Counted from the first letter of the stretch, positions 21,598 to 34,490 are shown. The stretch is DNA of 64,000 nucleotides from Elgaria multicarinata webbii (GCF_023053635.1 NC_086183.1:31973501-32037500); one strand, 5' to 3'. Translations and numbers: made by a program. Notes: a model not told the origin generated them from the sequence alone.

Positions 21598-22298
21598 CAC
21601 TCACATTCTGCCTTAGCCCAGAGTACCCTGCCCGGACCCTAAGGTCATCCTCAGGGGTTCTTCTCCGTGAGCCCCTGCCAAAGGAAGTGAGGCAGGTGGC
21701 TACCAGGAGCAGGGCCTTCTCTGCTGTGGCACCCCGGCTGTGGAATGAGCTCCCTAAGGAGGTTCGCTTGGCACCTACATTATATGCTTTTAGATGCCAG
21801 GTGAAGACCTTTTTATTCTCCCAGTATTTTAACAGTCTATAAATAAATTTTAACTTGGTGTTTTCAATTTGTAATTTTGCATTGCTGCTGTTTTTATCTG
21901 GTTGAGCTTTTATATTGTATTTTATATTTATTTATTTTATTTATTTATTACATTTTTATACCGCCTAATAGCCGAAGCTCTCTGGGCGGTTCACAAAAAT
22001 TAAAACCACAAAAAAACATCCAACAGGTTAAAAACACAATTACGAAATACAGTATAAAAAGCGCAACCAGAATAAAACCACACAGCAAAGTTGATTATAA
22101 GATTAAAATGCAGAGTTAAAACAGTAAAATTTAAATTTAAGTTAAAATTAAGTGTTAAAATACTGAGTGAATAAAAAGGACATTTATATTATGGTTTTAT
22201 ACTGTTGTTTTATACTTTGAATGGTTTTAATTTTTGTGAACCGCCCAGAGAGCTCCAGCTATTGGGCAGTATAGAAATGTAATAAATAAATAAATAAA
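21598..22298 (+). mobile_element. L2-type LINE 3' end carrying an antisense copy of its own family
   Basis: The plus-strand copy encodes ARTLRSSSGVLLREPLPKEV and RAFSAVAPRLWNELP up to KTFLFSQ, almost identical to 51030-51450. At about 21928 its 3' region is interrupted by a minus-strand 3' end (to about 22185), then resumes at 22186 and ends with AATAAATAAATAAATAAAT. The coding tail is open but lacks the rest of the LINE. Confidence 0.8.
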
Positions 22299-22299
22299 T

Positions 22300-24000
22300 G
22301 AGTAGATCTGGTTTTGACCCCACCAGTACAATTAAACCTGAGCTACATCTGAACTCACAATCTTATTATATATTTAAATTCCATCCAGGAAGTTTGAAAG
22401 CTCAGTCATTTTGGGTGCTTAGCGAGGGTGTAACATATGGTTAGTGTGGTTTTATGATGACACTTTATTTCAAAGCTGATCTGCTGTGATTCAACTTAAG
22501 AGATTTTATTGTTTTATTGTATTGCAAGCTGCTGTTGACAGCTTCGGCTGAAGAGCGGCTAATAAGGGCTTAATATGTGCAAAAATATTGTATAGCATAG
22601 AATTGCATAAAATGTCCTCTAGAGGGGTAAAGCCACAAATTTCAGATGCTGGAAAGGTTGCTGCAAAAACATGGATGACTGAAATGTCCTCTCACCACTG
22701 GGGGGCGCATTTATAAAATCATTCTAACCTCTAGGGGAGTTATTTTAAGGCGCCTAGATACACACTTACCTGGGCGGACGGTCATCCAGAGGTTTATGGG
22801 TCCTGGGACAGGTGTGTTGTTGGGAACCCTGCTGATGCCCCCTACAAAGCCCATGTGGGGCTCTAGTGAGGAGTATGGCAGGGGCAACCATTCACAGAGA
22901 GGACTCTTCAATCTGTGGGGGCCCTGGATAAATTACACAAATTGCCCCCTCATTAGCAGGGCACTGTGCAGCTATTCAGTCTTTTTTCTCTGTAAGGGAC
23001 TTTCTTCAGGAAGAGCAAAAGAAGAGACATCTGGGTTCCCTGTAAAATTATGTGAATGAGCCAAGGCGATGGTGGGATAAAGTCTTGTTTGGAAGCCCCC
23101 AAGGTCGGGCAAACTTCAGTCTTGAGGGATGTACTTTGGTGTTTACTAGAACCCAGATCTGAGCCAAGCGCAAAAGGCATACATGTGGAATTAACGAATT
23201 CTGAGCCTGGAAATTGATCCTGAGTGCCAGAAATTAAGTGAGCTAACTGTCCTTACACACGCACAAAACCACTACTAGTTACACAAATACACGCCACACT
23301 TCCTTCATTTCTGGGATATAACTTGAGAGGAGGGTCATTTTGTTGTTAACATTGTTCAGTAATCGGGAGTCAGAAATTCTTGCCCAGAGATCAACTAGTC
23401 GGTCCTGATTTACAGTTTGCTCACCCCTGTTTTAGGCTATTTAGTCCAACCCCCTGCAGGAAGTCACATTGAACTCAGGGGTTTACCTCTGCGGAGACAC
23501 GTGTGAGATTGCACTATTCGAAGTCACAGTGTAAACTTGATTTACCTTAATTCTGAAAAGCAACTCCTCCCTCGTCCCCCACAAGATATTGGATAGAATA
23601 TGGATTTATCACCGATATCCATCTCTAATCCTGAACACAGAGTAAAAAGAAAACCGGCGCCGCCGATTTAAATCCGAATCCACTCCAATGTAATCCGGAG
23701 TCACTCCCTTTTTTTGCACAGGACCTTTCTTTCCCCTGATAGGGTTATATCAAAACCTCGTGCCATTTTGCTGCATTGGGCTGAGGGCTAGTTTCGGAAT
23801 CTCGTCAAAAGCGCACTCTAAAGGGCTCGTTGCCAGCAGCAAGCGTGTACAGGTTTGCAGCTTAAATCCGGAGTCACTTCCTTTTGTGTGTGGAGGACAG
23901 TCTACTACTGACGCGGTTTATTCCCAGGTAAATGCCGGAAACAACCTCCTCTGGAAAAAAAAAGAAAAAAAGAGCTCAGATCCTGTTCAAACAAACAAAC
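22300..24000. other. upstream flank of HIF3A, no gene
   Basis: No coding region is recognised. Mixed unique sequence. Any distal HIF3A promoter elements would lie here. Confidence 0.4.
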
Positions 24001-24513
24001 AAACAAATACGTGTGACTCCGGATTAACCCCAGACTGGAAGAGATCTGCGCTTGCCAACCAGCCTGCCTGCGCTGAAATCTCTGCCTATCTCCCCCCCCC
24101 TCCACGCCCACCACTCTCCTTTGCCCCCCGCCCCCCCGGAAGGTCCCATCCGCAGCCGCAGTGGGGCACCCTCACCCCAGTCATCTGCCAACAGATGGGT
24201 GGGAGGGGGGGAGAGCCCCCTGGGTCGCAGAGTGACACCCCGGCGCCCAATCGCCGCGCGCATAATCACAAGGAGGCGTGCCAAACCGTCTTGGATCTGC
24301 ATGGCAGGGAGAGGGGGGGTGACAACCTTGGGGGTGGGAGGGGGAGCCAATGGCATGGATGGGGGAGGGGCGGTGGGAGTAGCCTGGAGGGGAGTGGGCT
24401 TCAGGAGAGGAGGGGGGGGCGACAGGAGCGCCGGCAGAGAGGCAGGAGGGAGAGCGCGCGCAGAGCCGAGGGAAGCCAGGCAGCCGGACCAGGGAGAAGG
24501 AGACCTTCCAGCC
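24001..24513 (+). promoter_or_regulatory. HIF3A: GC-rich HIF3A promoter and 5' untranslated region
   Basis: The 500 bases before the start codon are GC- and CpG-rich. They hold CCAAT at about 24246 and 24344, GC-box-like GGGGCGG near 24366, and no TATA box, which suggests a CpG-island promoter. ACGTG at 24009-24013 and GCGTG near 24277 match the core of hypoxia-response elements (RCGTG). That core is common by chance, so HIF control is only possible. The frame of the HIF3A start stays open back to an ATG at 24052, but that stretch is low-complexity and reads as UTR. Confidence 0.5.
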
Positions 24514-24539
24514 ATGGAGAATGGGTTGCAATGTCCAAG
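24514..24539 (+). CDS. HIF3A: HIF3A coding exon 1 (residues 1-9)
   Basis: MENGLQCP plus two bases of Arg9, ending AAG before GTAAAG at 24540. The start sits in a strong context (GCCATGG). The peptide parallels the human first exon MALGLQRA-R, and the split codon joins AG+A to give Arg, then STTEIRKEK, exactly as expected. The very short first coding exon is normal for this family. Confidence 0.92.
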
Positions 24540-24540
24540 G

Positions 24541-27500
24541 TAAAGCAAGAAGGAAGGGGGCTCCCGAGCCTCCCCCCCCCCACCACTTGGATTTTTGAGC
24601 ACCGCTGTTAACCCTTAGCAGGCAAGGATGCGCGTGAAAATGTGCAAACCCGGCGCCCAGGTTGGGGGAGGGGGGTGTGGGGTGCAGAGGGAGGAAGAGG
24701 AAGAGGCGGCTGCACGCTTTTTCTGCAGTCGTCTGTCTCTTCACCCCCCCCCCACGCCCAACAAATGGGCGATTTAAAAAACACCCCCACCCACAAAACA
24801 AAGCCTCCCATAGCGCGAGGGGGAAATTGCAGACTCAGCAGATTCCGTGAGCCCATTTGTGTGCTTGGGTTTTGGGGGAGGGCAGGGTGCTAGTTGGAGC
24901 CCCCCATTTTTTCCTCCTTCCTCCCTATTTGTTTTGGGAAGGTTTAATCCCCCCCCCCCACAAAAAAACTTCTAGATGTCTTCACTTCCCTGAAGTGGTG
25001 AGGTGTGCATCTGATCCGTGGGAAGGGGGGCCTTGGGTGTGTGTGACCTTATTATGATCATTCTTTATTTTAATTAATGAAGTGCCCAGGTTTTGCCCCT
25101 GGCTGGTCAATGTCATCCGATGGGCGCATCTCTGTGCATGTCTGTGTGCCTGGAATGTGTTCTTCTGCAGAGCTGGAAGGGTGGAAAAATGTCCTCTTGG
25201 CTGCAAGGAAATCTAGTAGATTACAGTGGAGACCTGTGCCAAGTGTAAATCGGCACTTACAGTGTTGCAGGAGGGAGGTTAACTCTGCCTCTGTTGCCAG
25301 CCGCGACAGGGAGGTGTATGTGGCCCAGGCCCAGAAATGTCACGACAGATAGAGACGGTGCCTCTCTCCTGTGGTTGTGTATATGCAGTTTAATCTCCCC
25401 GCATACCTTGTTTACAATGCTGCAATCTTCTATCATGGCTTCTCTTCTGACTGCCTTTAGACCCCAGCTGGGTAATTTAATCGTACGGATTAGATGGGGC
25501 GGGGGGGGGGGGACAGTACAAGAAAAAACCCCCAAAGTGCTTTAAAAATATTTTTAGAAATTCTTCTGCTTTAGTAGTTCTGCTGCATTCTGATTTTCTT
25601 CATGTATTTAAAATACACTTGTGAGGAAGGAAAGCCAGCAAGGTGGACAGAGAACGCCGCTTGTAAATCTGTTTGCCTTTGGCAGACGTGAATTGGCAGG
25701 AATCTTTGTACAGTAGCAAAGGGGGGGGGGAACCTCTAAAAGGAAAAACGTTGGGACAGCGAAATGCACAGCCGATTGCTTAATAATAATAACAACAAGA
25801 ACCCCTTTGCAACGGTGAAAAATGGGTTTCCTTTCAAAACTCACATGATTAGGATGTTGGAGGTTCAGGGGGCTTTCGGTACTGCGGTGGAGAGGTTGCT
25901 TGCTCATGTGGGACTTTAAATTGCCAACAAAGTAGGGAGAAGAAAAAGAGTTTATGGGACAGTTACAGTATTGTTGGCAAGCAAGTGTGAGCTTTTGCAT
26001 TCAGAAGGGCTTTTAAAATTAGGCAGTGACAGGAGGTCCTGGAACAACTCTGCTCCTGCAGCGTGGAGGCAGACAAGAGACGCTTGAGATGTAGGTCAAA
26101 CCCATGGAGATCATCCCAGAATTGGGTCACGGCGAGTGGGAAGAAGGTGGCTGAGCTGGGTTTGGGACGGGTGTGTGTGTGTGTGTGTGCGTGTGTGTGC
26201 CCAGGTATCGAAGGTGACAACTTTCTGCCAAGTCCCGTTGTCGCGTGTGCTTTTCAGCTCTGTGAAAAATTGATCTGCGGAACGCGGTACGGTCATTCGG
26301 GTGCGGAGTTGTGACTTTGGCTGAATCGATTGGAGTAGGCAGGGTTTGTGGCCATGGCAGAGCCGCTGTGCCCAGGTGGGTGTGTCGTTCCTGTTGCTCC
26401 GCTTGGTTCCTGGGCAGCAGAACTTGCCGTGCTGGATGTCCCACAAAGGATCTTGGCCTCTGTCGCTGGGTAGGACAAAACTGGCACCGTGCCACCCGTC
26501 ACAAGGGCGTGAGGCCAGCCTAGTCCTAAGTGGGTATTTTTGTCTTTTACTTTCTTTCTCTCTCTCTCTTTTTGCTTCACAAGCTACAGGTTTCTTGTTA
26601 ACTGTTGCTAAGCCAGGAACGGACAGCTTGCTGGGTGCAGATGTGTTCAGTCAACACCCCCAAAATGAGAGTATAATTCAGGGTTGTCTCGTCAAAAGTA
26701 AGGGGAACGTTTGGTACTCTGAAACAAGATTCTCTCTTATGTTTCTCTGGATCTCCGACGTTCTGGAATAAAGAACGGCCCTTAAAAGAATTGGCACCTG
26801 TCAATCCTATGAAAACCTCTAAGCGCTGGTTGCCACTCCTGCCGGAGAAAGGGAGAAAGAACCCAGTGGTGTTAGGTCTCAACTCCATTCTCTAACTCCT
26901 AGACTTTATTTCCCCCAACGGCAAGCCATGTGATCTATTAAAGCCCCGACCGTTTTAAAACCCAGAATTATTCTACAGGTGGATCCTAGCTGCGTTCACG
27001 GGTCACCTTTCCTGCCTGCCCTGGCACTGCCCCCTGCTGGCTGGGGTAGGGACTGCCCATGTTCTTTTTTCTTTTCTTTTTAAAGCCTTCCAGACATAGG
27101 GCAAAGACCTGCAAGCTAACTCTGTGGCACTTGAGCTTTCCATGAAGAAACTCCGCCTGCCGAATCTCTCGCCTGCCTTAAATATCTGCGTGTCCCACTG
27201 AAGACAAACGCCTGCAATGCCACGCGCCCGTTGTTTCTGGCACCTTCTGCTCATCGTCCCTTTCAGAAGACTGGTTCTGCTTGGCTTGGGGGAGTTTTTA
27301 ATGTGGTTCACCCTTTCCCTGCTGGGAAGACATTTCTGCCTAGCGGCACCCTGGCTGCCGTGACGCCTCGCCTCTTTCCTGCCTCCACGCAAATTCCACG
27401 GATCCGTCCTTGTCCCCCTCCTGTCCACCAACGCCCCCTGGTGGCATTCCCAGAACTCGCTCACTCTTGCGTCGGCATTTCTCCACTTGCAGGCGGATTG

Positions 27501-29235
27501 ACTGGCATCTGTCCCAACCCAGCCTCCTCGCACATGTCCTTCTTCCGCAGCCTTTGCTGTTGACTGTTTCCCTCCAGGCAGGGAAGCCGGTGGCCCTCGT
27601 GTGCCGGAGGACGAACACATGACGGGTCTTGTGTACATCACGTGTACCCGGCCCTGTGCCAGGCCGTGATGCGGTGGGCGGGGGTAGGGGGCAGTTCCTA
27701 TATGGAGAGGAGCCCTCTCGGCTTGGGGTTGGCAGCGAGTCGGCGGTCAGCGGATGGCGGGGGCGGACAGGGTAGGAAGCAGGCCCTGTGGGCCCGTCGC
27801 CCGTGGGGAGCTCCACAGGATGGTGAGTGTGGGCACTGCCAGGGGGCAAAAGGCAGCGGGAGCAGCTGCTGGCTTCCCTCCCTGCTATCTTTTTCTTTCG
27901 CTCCATGATGCTTTTCTGCTTTCTGTCCAACTTCTGCTCCCGTCTGTTCACGTTCCTCCCTTTCTCCCCCTTTCCTCTTGATTTGATCCCTCGTCCCTCA
28001 TCTGTTCTTGACTATCTCCTGCATGTCTTCCTCTTTGTCTGTTTTCCTACTTTCCTCATTTATGCATCTGCCCTTTGGAGTCTGTTCTGTATTTCCCCCC
28101 TTTCCTCTATTCACGGTCTCCTCCTGTTCTGTTCTGTTACTTTCTTGTTCACGTGTTGTTTTTATTCCTTCCTTTGGAGACGTGTTTGCGTTCTTATCTG
28201 CGTGTTTACTCAACTTACCTTTGTGCCTCCCTTCCCTTTCCACGTCCCATTCTTTTTATTGCCCATTCTTCTTCTCATGTTCTTTTCCTCCTTTTCCTTT
28301 TCTCACGTTTCCTTTCTGGCATTTTTAAATTTCAGCCACTCGTGTTCCCTCTGTCATTCTTGTTGACTTTTGGGGTTACTGCTTCTCTCTCCTTTTGCGG
28401 TTTCTAACTTCTCCCGATCCTTCCCCAGGCTCGATCTGTTTCAGGGTTCATGGCTTCCAGGCCCAGCTGACCCAAACTGTTGTGGCTTTCATTCAAGCCA
28501 GTCTTGGTCTGTGCAGGGATAGAAGATGGTAGGAGAAATCCGGCAATGCAGAATGGGTGTCTGTGTGTTTTAAGGCTTGGCTCCTAAACTCGTGAACCTG
28601 CGTAGTTTCAGGGTGATGTGTGCAAACCTAGAACTCCTTATCTGTAACCCACATTTGGATCATCAGAAGCTGGAGAGCAGTGTGTTTAAGTGGTGGTGCT
28701 CTTGAAATTTTTTGGGTTTTTTGCTTCTGCCGATGGGAACAGAGAAATCTGCTTCAAATGGGTCCCCCTCTCCCCTTGGCAATTTAGTAGGGTGAATGGG
28801 CATAAAGGCATAACCATTCTTTTGCCCATTTGTGGGATGCTAGTGGCTTCCGGAGATGAGGCTGGAGCAGACCTCGGAATTCCTGGGCCTGAGGCATAGA
28901 GCTGCATCAAGCATTTGGATCAGGACTCCTGGGTTCTCTTCCCGAGTCTTACTGCAAGCTTAATCCGTACCCTTAGTTTTGAAGCAATGCCTCAGTTTTC
29001 CCCTCCGGTGAATTGGAAAACAGATACTGACTGGACACAATTTTTTTTTTTACGCGTCCTGTCAATGTTCAGTTTTTGTGTTCTTGGATGAACTATAGAG
29101 AATTGGGGATTGGTGTTCCAGCCGCATGTCTGGGGAAGAGGTGGTGACTGAAAATAGCCAGCAGGAGGTGCTGGGAAAGGATGGGGCAGAGTTTGTCCTT
29201 TAGGGCATGAGCATTGTGGCTTTGGGCAGTTATCT

Positions 29236-29238
<3 letters not shown>
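24541..29238. other. HIF3A intron 1, first part
   Basis: No further gene is seen. There is a (GT)n tract at about 26169-26200, a CpG-rich patch at about 27640-27830 with a good GTGAGT donor-like site at 27823, and a pyrimidine-rich plus strand at 27880-28430. Long ORFs on either strand here show no family resemblance. A MIR-like remnant lies near 28930-29030. Confidence 0.45.

Positions 29239-29239
<1 letters not shown>

Positions 29240-29284
<45 letters not shown>
29240..29284. repeat. (CT)n microsatellite
   Basis: Uninterrupted CT dinucleotide run in HIF3A intron 1. Confidence 0.95.
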
Positions 29285-29288
<4 letters not shown>

Positions 29289-29764
29289 TAAGCTAACAAG
29301 GGATAAGAGTGTTTTGTTGATGCCAAATGCGCCTAACAGAGTCTAACAGAGGAGTGATTCTCTCTCCTCGTAGAGCTAAGAGCTCCTTCTGTGCAAGAAT
29401 TCTTGCCCACTTGCAAGGTCTTTCAGAGGTTATGATTCTCAGACACCCAGTGATTAAGTTTCTAAAATAAGTATCTGGTCTCATGCTAGCCTGAAAGAAG
29501 CCGTGCCGGGCTGGCTGTGATTACTCATTGATGAGGTAAATGCTCTCTGTACATGCTCAGAGGCACCATTTTTACTACTTTGCTTGTTCCAGGGCAAGCT
29601 CTATGGCTGAGGCCTGGTTCAAATTAAGCCCCCTGTGAGCAGCAAAGCACAAAGTGACGTTGAGGTAGGATATAGGCGTTATATTTGGGAGCGGATTCAG
29701 GAGTCTCATATGTGATATGCTCAATCTCCTTAATCCTCTTTGGCACACTTCTGTTGGCACTGAT

Positions 29765-30030
29765 TAATTATTATTTATTTTTATTATTGCATTTATATCC
29801 AGCCTTTCCTCCCCCCTCCAAGGAACCCAAGGTGGTGTACATAATCCTCCTCCTCTCCATTTTATCCTCACAACAACAACCCTGTGAGGTGGGTTGGGCT
29901 GAGAGTCTGTGACTGGCCCAAAGTCACCCAGTGGGTTTCCATGGCCGAGTGGGGACTAGAACCCGGATCTCCCGACTCCCAGTCCGACACCTTAGCCACT
30001 ACACCAGACTACACCACACTGGCTCCAAAT
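29765..30030 (-). mobile_element. MIR-like CORE-SINE, antisense, full length
   Basis: TTTATATCCAGCCTTTCCTC, CTCACAACAACAACCCTGTGAGG, TGGCCCAAAGTCACCCAGTG and the reversed tRNA end with TTAGCCACTACACC. The whole element can be followed. Confidence 0.8.
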
Positions 30031-30189
30031 CCCTAAAATGAGAGAGAATACTGATCGATCTTACAGGGTGGATGTGAGCACTACATAAAAAAGATTGTTA
30101 AAGTACTTTCTGCGTGAAATGTTCTACTACCCAGTAATGAGTTTTGGAAGGTTTGCCTTTAAATCTTCATCTCTGCCTCTATCCATAGA

Positions 30190-30310
30190 GAATGTCCCTC
30201 CCAAGGACTCAGGATGGGCTGCACCGGGTCATCTTGTTTTATTGTCACAACAACCCGTTGAGGTTGGTTAGGCTGAGAGAGTGTGACTTGCCCAGCAATG
30301 GTCAGAGTTG
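30190..30310 (-). mobile_element. MIR-like CORE-SINE fragment, antisense
   Basis: TGTCACAACAACCCGTTGAGG, TTGGTTAGGCTGAGAGAG and GTGACTTGCCCAG are the core of the same family, with no tRNA end. Confidence 0.6.
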
Positions 30311-30654
30311 GGCATTTGTCAGGGCCCAGATTATTGGGGATACCCACCGTAGATTCCTTCCACCATCTTCTCCATGCATGAGCTATGATATCCTAGGTGC
30401 AAAGGAACAGGAGAGATTTGGATGGGCGAAGATTTGGTAAATAAATGAAATTATAGAGGTGATGCTAGGATTTATCACCCTTTTCCTGGAAGCCCCAAAT
30501 CTCAGATGAAAGGAGAAGGAGGAGGACTGTGATTATGCAGCAACAGAGGGAAATACTCAGTTACGTTCTCAAAGACATTATCTTCAATTTTGTACATTCA
30601 TGTGTATGTCTGTGAGAAAAATGGAGCCATTTCTACCCAGCCTCCTCTCCTTCT

Positions 30655-30810
30655 GCTGAATACTGCTGGGTAGGTCACTCTAGTTGTTGGCCTTAGTTTT
30701 TCAATCTGCAAAATGGGGACTCTACCATGGTCTACCTGACAGGGTGGTTGTGAGAGCAAATGAGATAATTTATGTGTACAGTAGGCTGAACAACTAGAAC
30801 ACTGAAGGTT
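30655..30810 (+). mobile_element. MIR-like CORE-SINE fragment, sense
   Basis: TGGGTAGGTCACTCTAG, CTGCAAAATGGGGAC, GACAGGGTGGTTGTGAGAGC and AAATGAGATAAT follow the MIR core and 3' part in order. Confidence 0.6.
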
Positions 30811-31800
30811 TATTATCCATAACAGAGTGAATAGCAATTATAATTTAATCTGTGGAAGTTTCTTCCATTCACTCTCAAGAACTGGAGACAGAACAAAGCC
30901 ACATTGAGTCCCAATATTGTGAAAAAGGTGGGATATTATTATTATATAATATAATAATAACAACAACAACAACTCAGGAGCATTGACTATTCAAGATTGA
31001 GTAATTCACATGGCCTATACCTTTTGTATCCAGGCTGGTAAAAGGCTACCCTTTCAATACATGCTTATAAGTAGAGCAGAGGTTCTAGTCCACATTATTA
31101 TATTTCTTTTTTGTTTATAGCTTTGTGAGAATTTTCCATCACGCTGTTGTGCTACTCAAGACTGCTAGCAAAGTTCAGCAGCTTGTGGGTATGGAACCAG
31201 AAGATGGTAGGTGTGTTGAAGGATTGAAATTGTGTATTTGGTGGTTCCAATCAGTACCCTTTCTTTCAAGAACTAGAGGTCCTGTCTTCCAGGCATCACT
31301 GGACTCTTACTTTCCCCCCAGAATTGGGAAATAAAATCTAAGAGCGCTGGCTACCAGCTGTAACAGATATACTACATTTCATTTCTGAGGATAAATTGCT
31401 CTTCTCTCATCACCCGTATCCCATTATAGATTACCAAAGCCCCCCTCCCTGCCTTTAAAGGGGGAATGTCTCTCCATCTGTACGGCGTAACTGCTGTCCT
31501 GATAGAGGGTCAAGGACATTTCCACTACTCATCTGTGTTTCATCGTAAACATTGATTTAACAGACATGCTGGAGCACCAGAAGATTCACTGCCCCAGATT
31601 CTCTTCTGAGTAATGGATTTTTTTGGGGGGTGGGCGGGCGAGGGGGTGCACTTTCCTCTGCCTTTGTAAAATGTAGTGGCATCCTTTCAAGAAATTTCAG
31701 TAGTTAGAAATTCGTCAGCATCTAACTTTTGCTTGGTGCACTCTTCCTTTTCATTGCTATCTGAATATTCATTTGCTCTCGTGAGCTACGATTCCCTCCT

Positions 31801-31974
31801 CCCAATCCTGGTTTGAGGCCAACTGTAGCCTAGCCTTTTGTCCGAACTGACAAGCAGTGCTTTGTGCTTGGCCTGCAAACCAGGATCGCAAACCATGGTT
31901 TGATCCTGGCTTTTTGGAAAAGTTCAAGCCATTGATGAAAGGGCAAGCAATGGTTTGGCTCAAACCAGGATTGA
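31801..31974. mobile_element. palindromic DNA element with CAATCCTGGTTTGAG ends
   Basis: Inverted ends CAATCCTGGTTTGAGGCCAA and GGCTCAAACCAGGATTG enclose about 140 bases with further internal mirror symmetry. There is no coding capacity and the superfamily is unknown. Confidence 0.5.
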
Positions 31975-32079
31975 AATGAGAGATTTATAATGTGTGTGTG
32001 TGTGTGTGTGTGTATGAGAGAGACAGAAAAAAAGGCATGAAATTGAGGCACGTCACTGCTTATTCACATCACTGCAGAT

Positions 32080-32345
32080 TTTTAGGAAGGCCTTGAAGAT
32101 TTCTTGCTTACTTTGGCCTTGCCCTGTTTATGTTTTGCTGGGCTGTTCTGGGTTGCAACTGCAATTATTTTGTAGGCTTTTAGAACTGTCAGATATTTGA
32201 TGCTGGTGTTTGTTGTTTTTGTGAATGGTGGCTGTTTTATTACTGTATCAGTCTTCTATTATAGTTAATGTTTTGGTTGTAAGCCATCATGGAAGGGCTC
32301 CGGCCCTGAAAGGTGGCCTAGAAATATTTTAAATAAATAAATTGG
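32080..32345 (+). mobile_element. LINE 3' end (L2-like)
   Basis: GGTTGTAAGCCATCATGGAAG, GGCCCTGAAAGGTGGCCTAGA, AATATTTTAAATAAATAAA is a typical L2-group terminal stretch. A related copy lies at 55905-56165. Confidence 0.6.
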
Positions 32346-33419
32346 TTTGAGGCCAAGTCTATGTGGGTTTAGTATATTATGGCCCCTTAAAGTAGCAGGA
32401 AGCATCTGGCAAATGTCATGGTGCCCTGGGTTATGTCACCTTCGCTACCTCCTTCCCCAGTTTTCCTCGAGATGGACAATGTCTGAGAGTTGAAGACTTT
32501 TATTCTCATGATATTGCACACAAATCCCTCTCATCCTATTGTTGCCTCGGGTCAAACATGTCTTTGGAACGAAAACCTACCAAACCTATTAGAAATGAAA
32601 GAGGGATCCTCTGACACATCATGGACAGCAATCCTCAAGCCACCTTCAGCTCTCTGTAGACAACAACAACAATAAATAAATAAAATCATTGCCTGTCTCC
32701 GGCCCCCAAATTAACTCCAGCTTGCCAAGCTAAAATGTTACAGCCTCCATTTTACTGGGTGTCCTGTCCACATAAATGCCGATGGGGCCTGCAGTTGTCT
32801 GCAAAGCGTTCTTTTTTTGGCATTTGTGTTTGAATTTGTGCAGTCAGTGAAGTGAGTTGCGGCATGAGAACGGCTTGCTGTGAGGAAACAGTAACCGTGT
32901 AGAGTGTTTTCTTGAACGAGTTCACCTAGGGACCTGTAAGGTGCAATCCTAAACACACAATGCGGAAAAATGTCCTGCTGGAATTGGTGGTTCTTCAGAA
33001 GGTGCTTAGAGGTTCTTGCATTAAACTTGATTGTCATTGAGAGGGAAATAATTGAGGAATGCCCCCCTCCTCCAGACATGTTTCTGGGGGGCTGAAGTGT
33101 GCTTGGACCTTGGTCAACTTCTGGTGGTTGACAGAGTACCCCCTCCTTGACATAGAAGACCTACAGACGCTGTGGTGTCCCTAAGTTTTTTTAAATGGAA
33201 AAAGGTGAGAGAAATCATTCCTATTTTCTTACACACACACACACACACACCCCATCACCAGACACATGCAGGGCTACTGATACGTGATTTTAAACATACC
33301 TGGTCGTATGGCAGAGCCAGAGGTAGGGTCTGGCCAGTCAGGGCCTGGGGCCTGGCATTTTTGGCTAGTCCGGTTTGGAGCCTCACCTGTTTGAGGCGTT
33401 AATAGGAGGAATATGTGGA

Positions 33420-33600
33420 GTTACCGATTGTAAGACGCCATCGATTGTAAGACGCACACTAATTTCAGTACCACCAACAGAAAAAAAGCTTTGATTCTAA
33501 GAGTAATAATCGCACCCGCGATTCTAAGACGCACCCCGTTTTTAGAGATGTTTATATGGAGAAAAAAGTGCGTCTTAGAATAGAAGAAACACAGTAATAG
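33420..33600. mobile_element. short dispersed DNA repeat (TCTAAGACGCACC phrases)
   Basis: GATTGTAAGACGC and GATTCTAAGACGCACC occur repeatedly, with an inverted GTGCGTCTTAGAATAG near 33575. It resembles degenerate non-autonomous DNA transposons of reptiles. The superfamily is not determined. Confidence 0.4.
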
Positions 33601-34099
33601 GGGAAAAAATTAACCCATTATTCACACAAAGTGTCTGGTTTATTAAATAAAATCTCTGATTCCAAACCCAAGGCAAAAATACCAAACTGCCAGGGGAACT
33701 ACCTTACAACTGGCAACTCTAGGCACATACTCAAGAGTACTTAGCAATTCACACAGACTAGTTACTCCTTAATTAGCTGTACTCAAAGGGTAATTATTAA
33801 AGAGTGCAAAAAGGGTCATTTTCTTCCCCTTTTGGTTACATGTTTACCGAAAGAGTAGGCGCTCTGGGTTGGTGGTCATGAGTATTGATTGAATCACGTG
33901 GTGGAAACTACTCCAGATTACTTGCTGCAGTTTACCTGGCTGCACACTTGAGTATGTGGTAGAAGTGATGAAAATCCCTAAGATACAGAAGTAATGCATG
34001 TGTCCACCAATATTATCAAAATGGCTTTGAGGTTGGGGCAGGCGGGCGCTGGAGTGTGTATATGAAATGAGAGGATACCATTTCCCCTCTTATTCCTCA

Positions 34100-34490
34100 C
34101 ATCTAGTCTATGTGATGAAACCATTTTGGGTGCTCGCTCAAAGCTTTTCATCTCGTGCCTGTCATATCACGGCCTTCAGCTTATTCGCTGTTGAATAATG
34201 CATTTTCAGCTTATTTTTGGAAGGGGGAGTTATTTACTGTAAGTACGGCGGAGTGAATCTGTACCTCGGTGACGCTAAAATGCAGGCCTGGGCAATTGCA
34301 CTCTATTAGAATCCAACTGAAAATGCAGCAGCAGCAGCAAAGAAGCTATTTTTGGTATTCCCTCGAAAAAGTTGTCTGCAACTCGTGCATTTTAATTGTT
34401 GTGAGGAGAATTTGAATATCGGCGAGAGCTGAGAGTGATATTTAATCTTGGGAGATTTTGGAAGGACTCTTTTATCGCGCGATTCATAGT
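34100..34490. promoter_or_regulatory. repeat-free block in HIF3A intron 1, candidate conserved element
   Basis: Complex, non-repetitive AT-leaning sequence lies directly before a CpG-rich block, with motifs such as TTTTAATTGTTGTG and AATATCGGCGAG and no plausible ORF. It reads like vertebrate conserved non-coding sequence, but conservation cannot be tested here. Confidence 0.3.

Noticed and set aside
24052-24513. In-frame upstream extension of HIF3A exon 1 to an earlier ATG
   Set aside because: The stretch is low-complexity. The GCCATGG at 24514 gives the short first exon typical of the family.
23760-24611. 283-codon plus-strand frame over the HIF3A promoter
   Set aside because: It is out of frame with exon 1, made of GC-rich low-complexity codons, and resembles no protein.
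27640-27824. Alternative HIF3A first exon ending at a strong GTGAGT donor
   Set aside because: Joining to exon 2 in the required phase would create TGA at the junction, so it could only be non-coding. No other support is visible.
27003-27951. Two overlapping minus-strand frames of about 200 codons
   Set aside because: GC-rich sequence with no family resemblance and no splice-supported structure.
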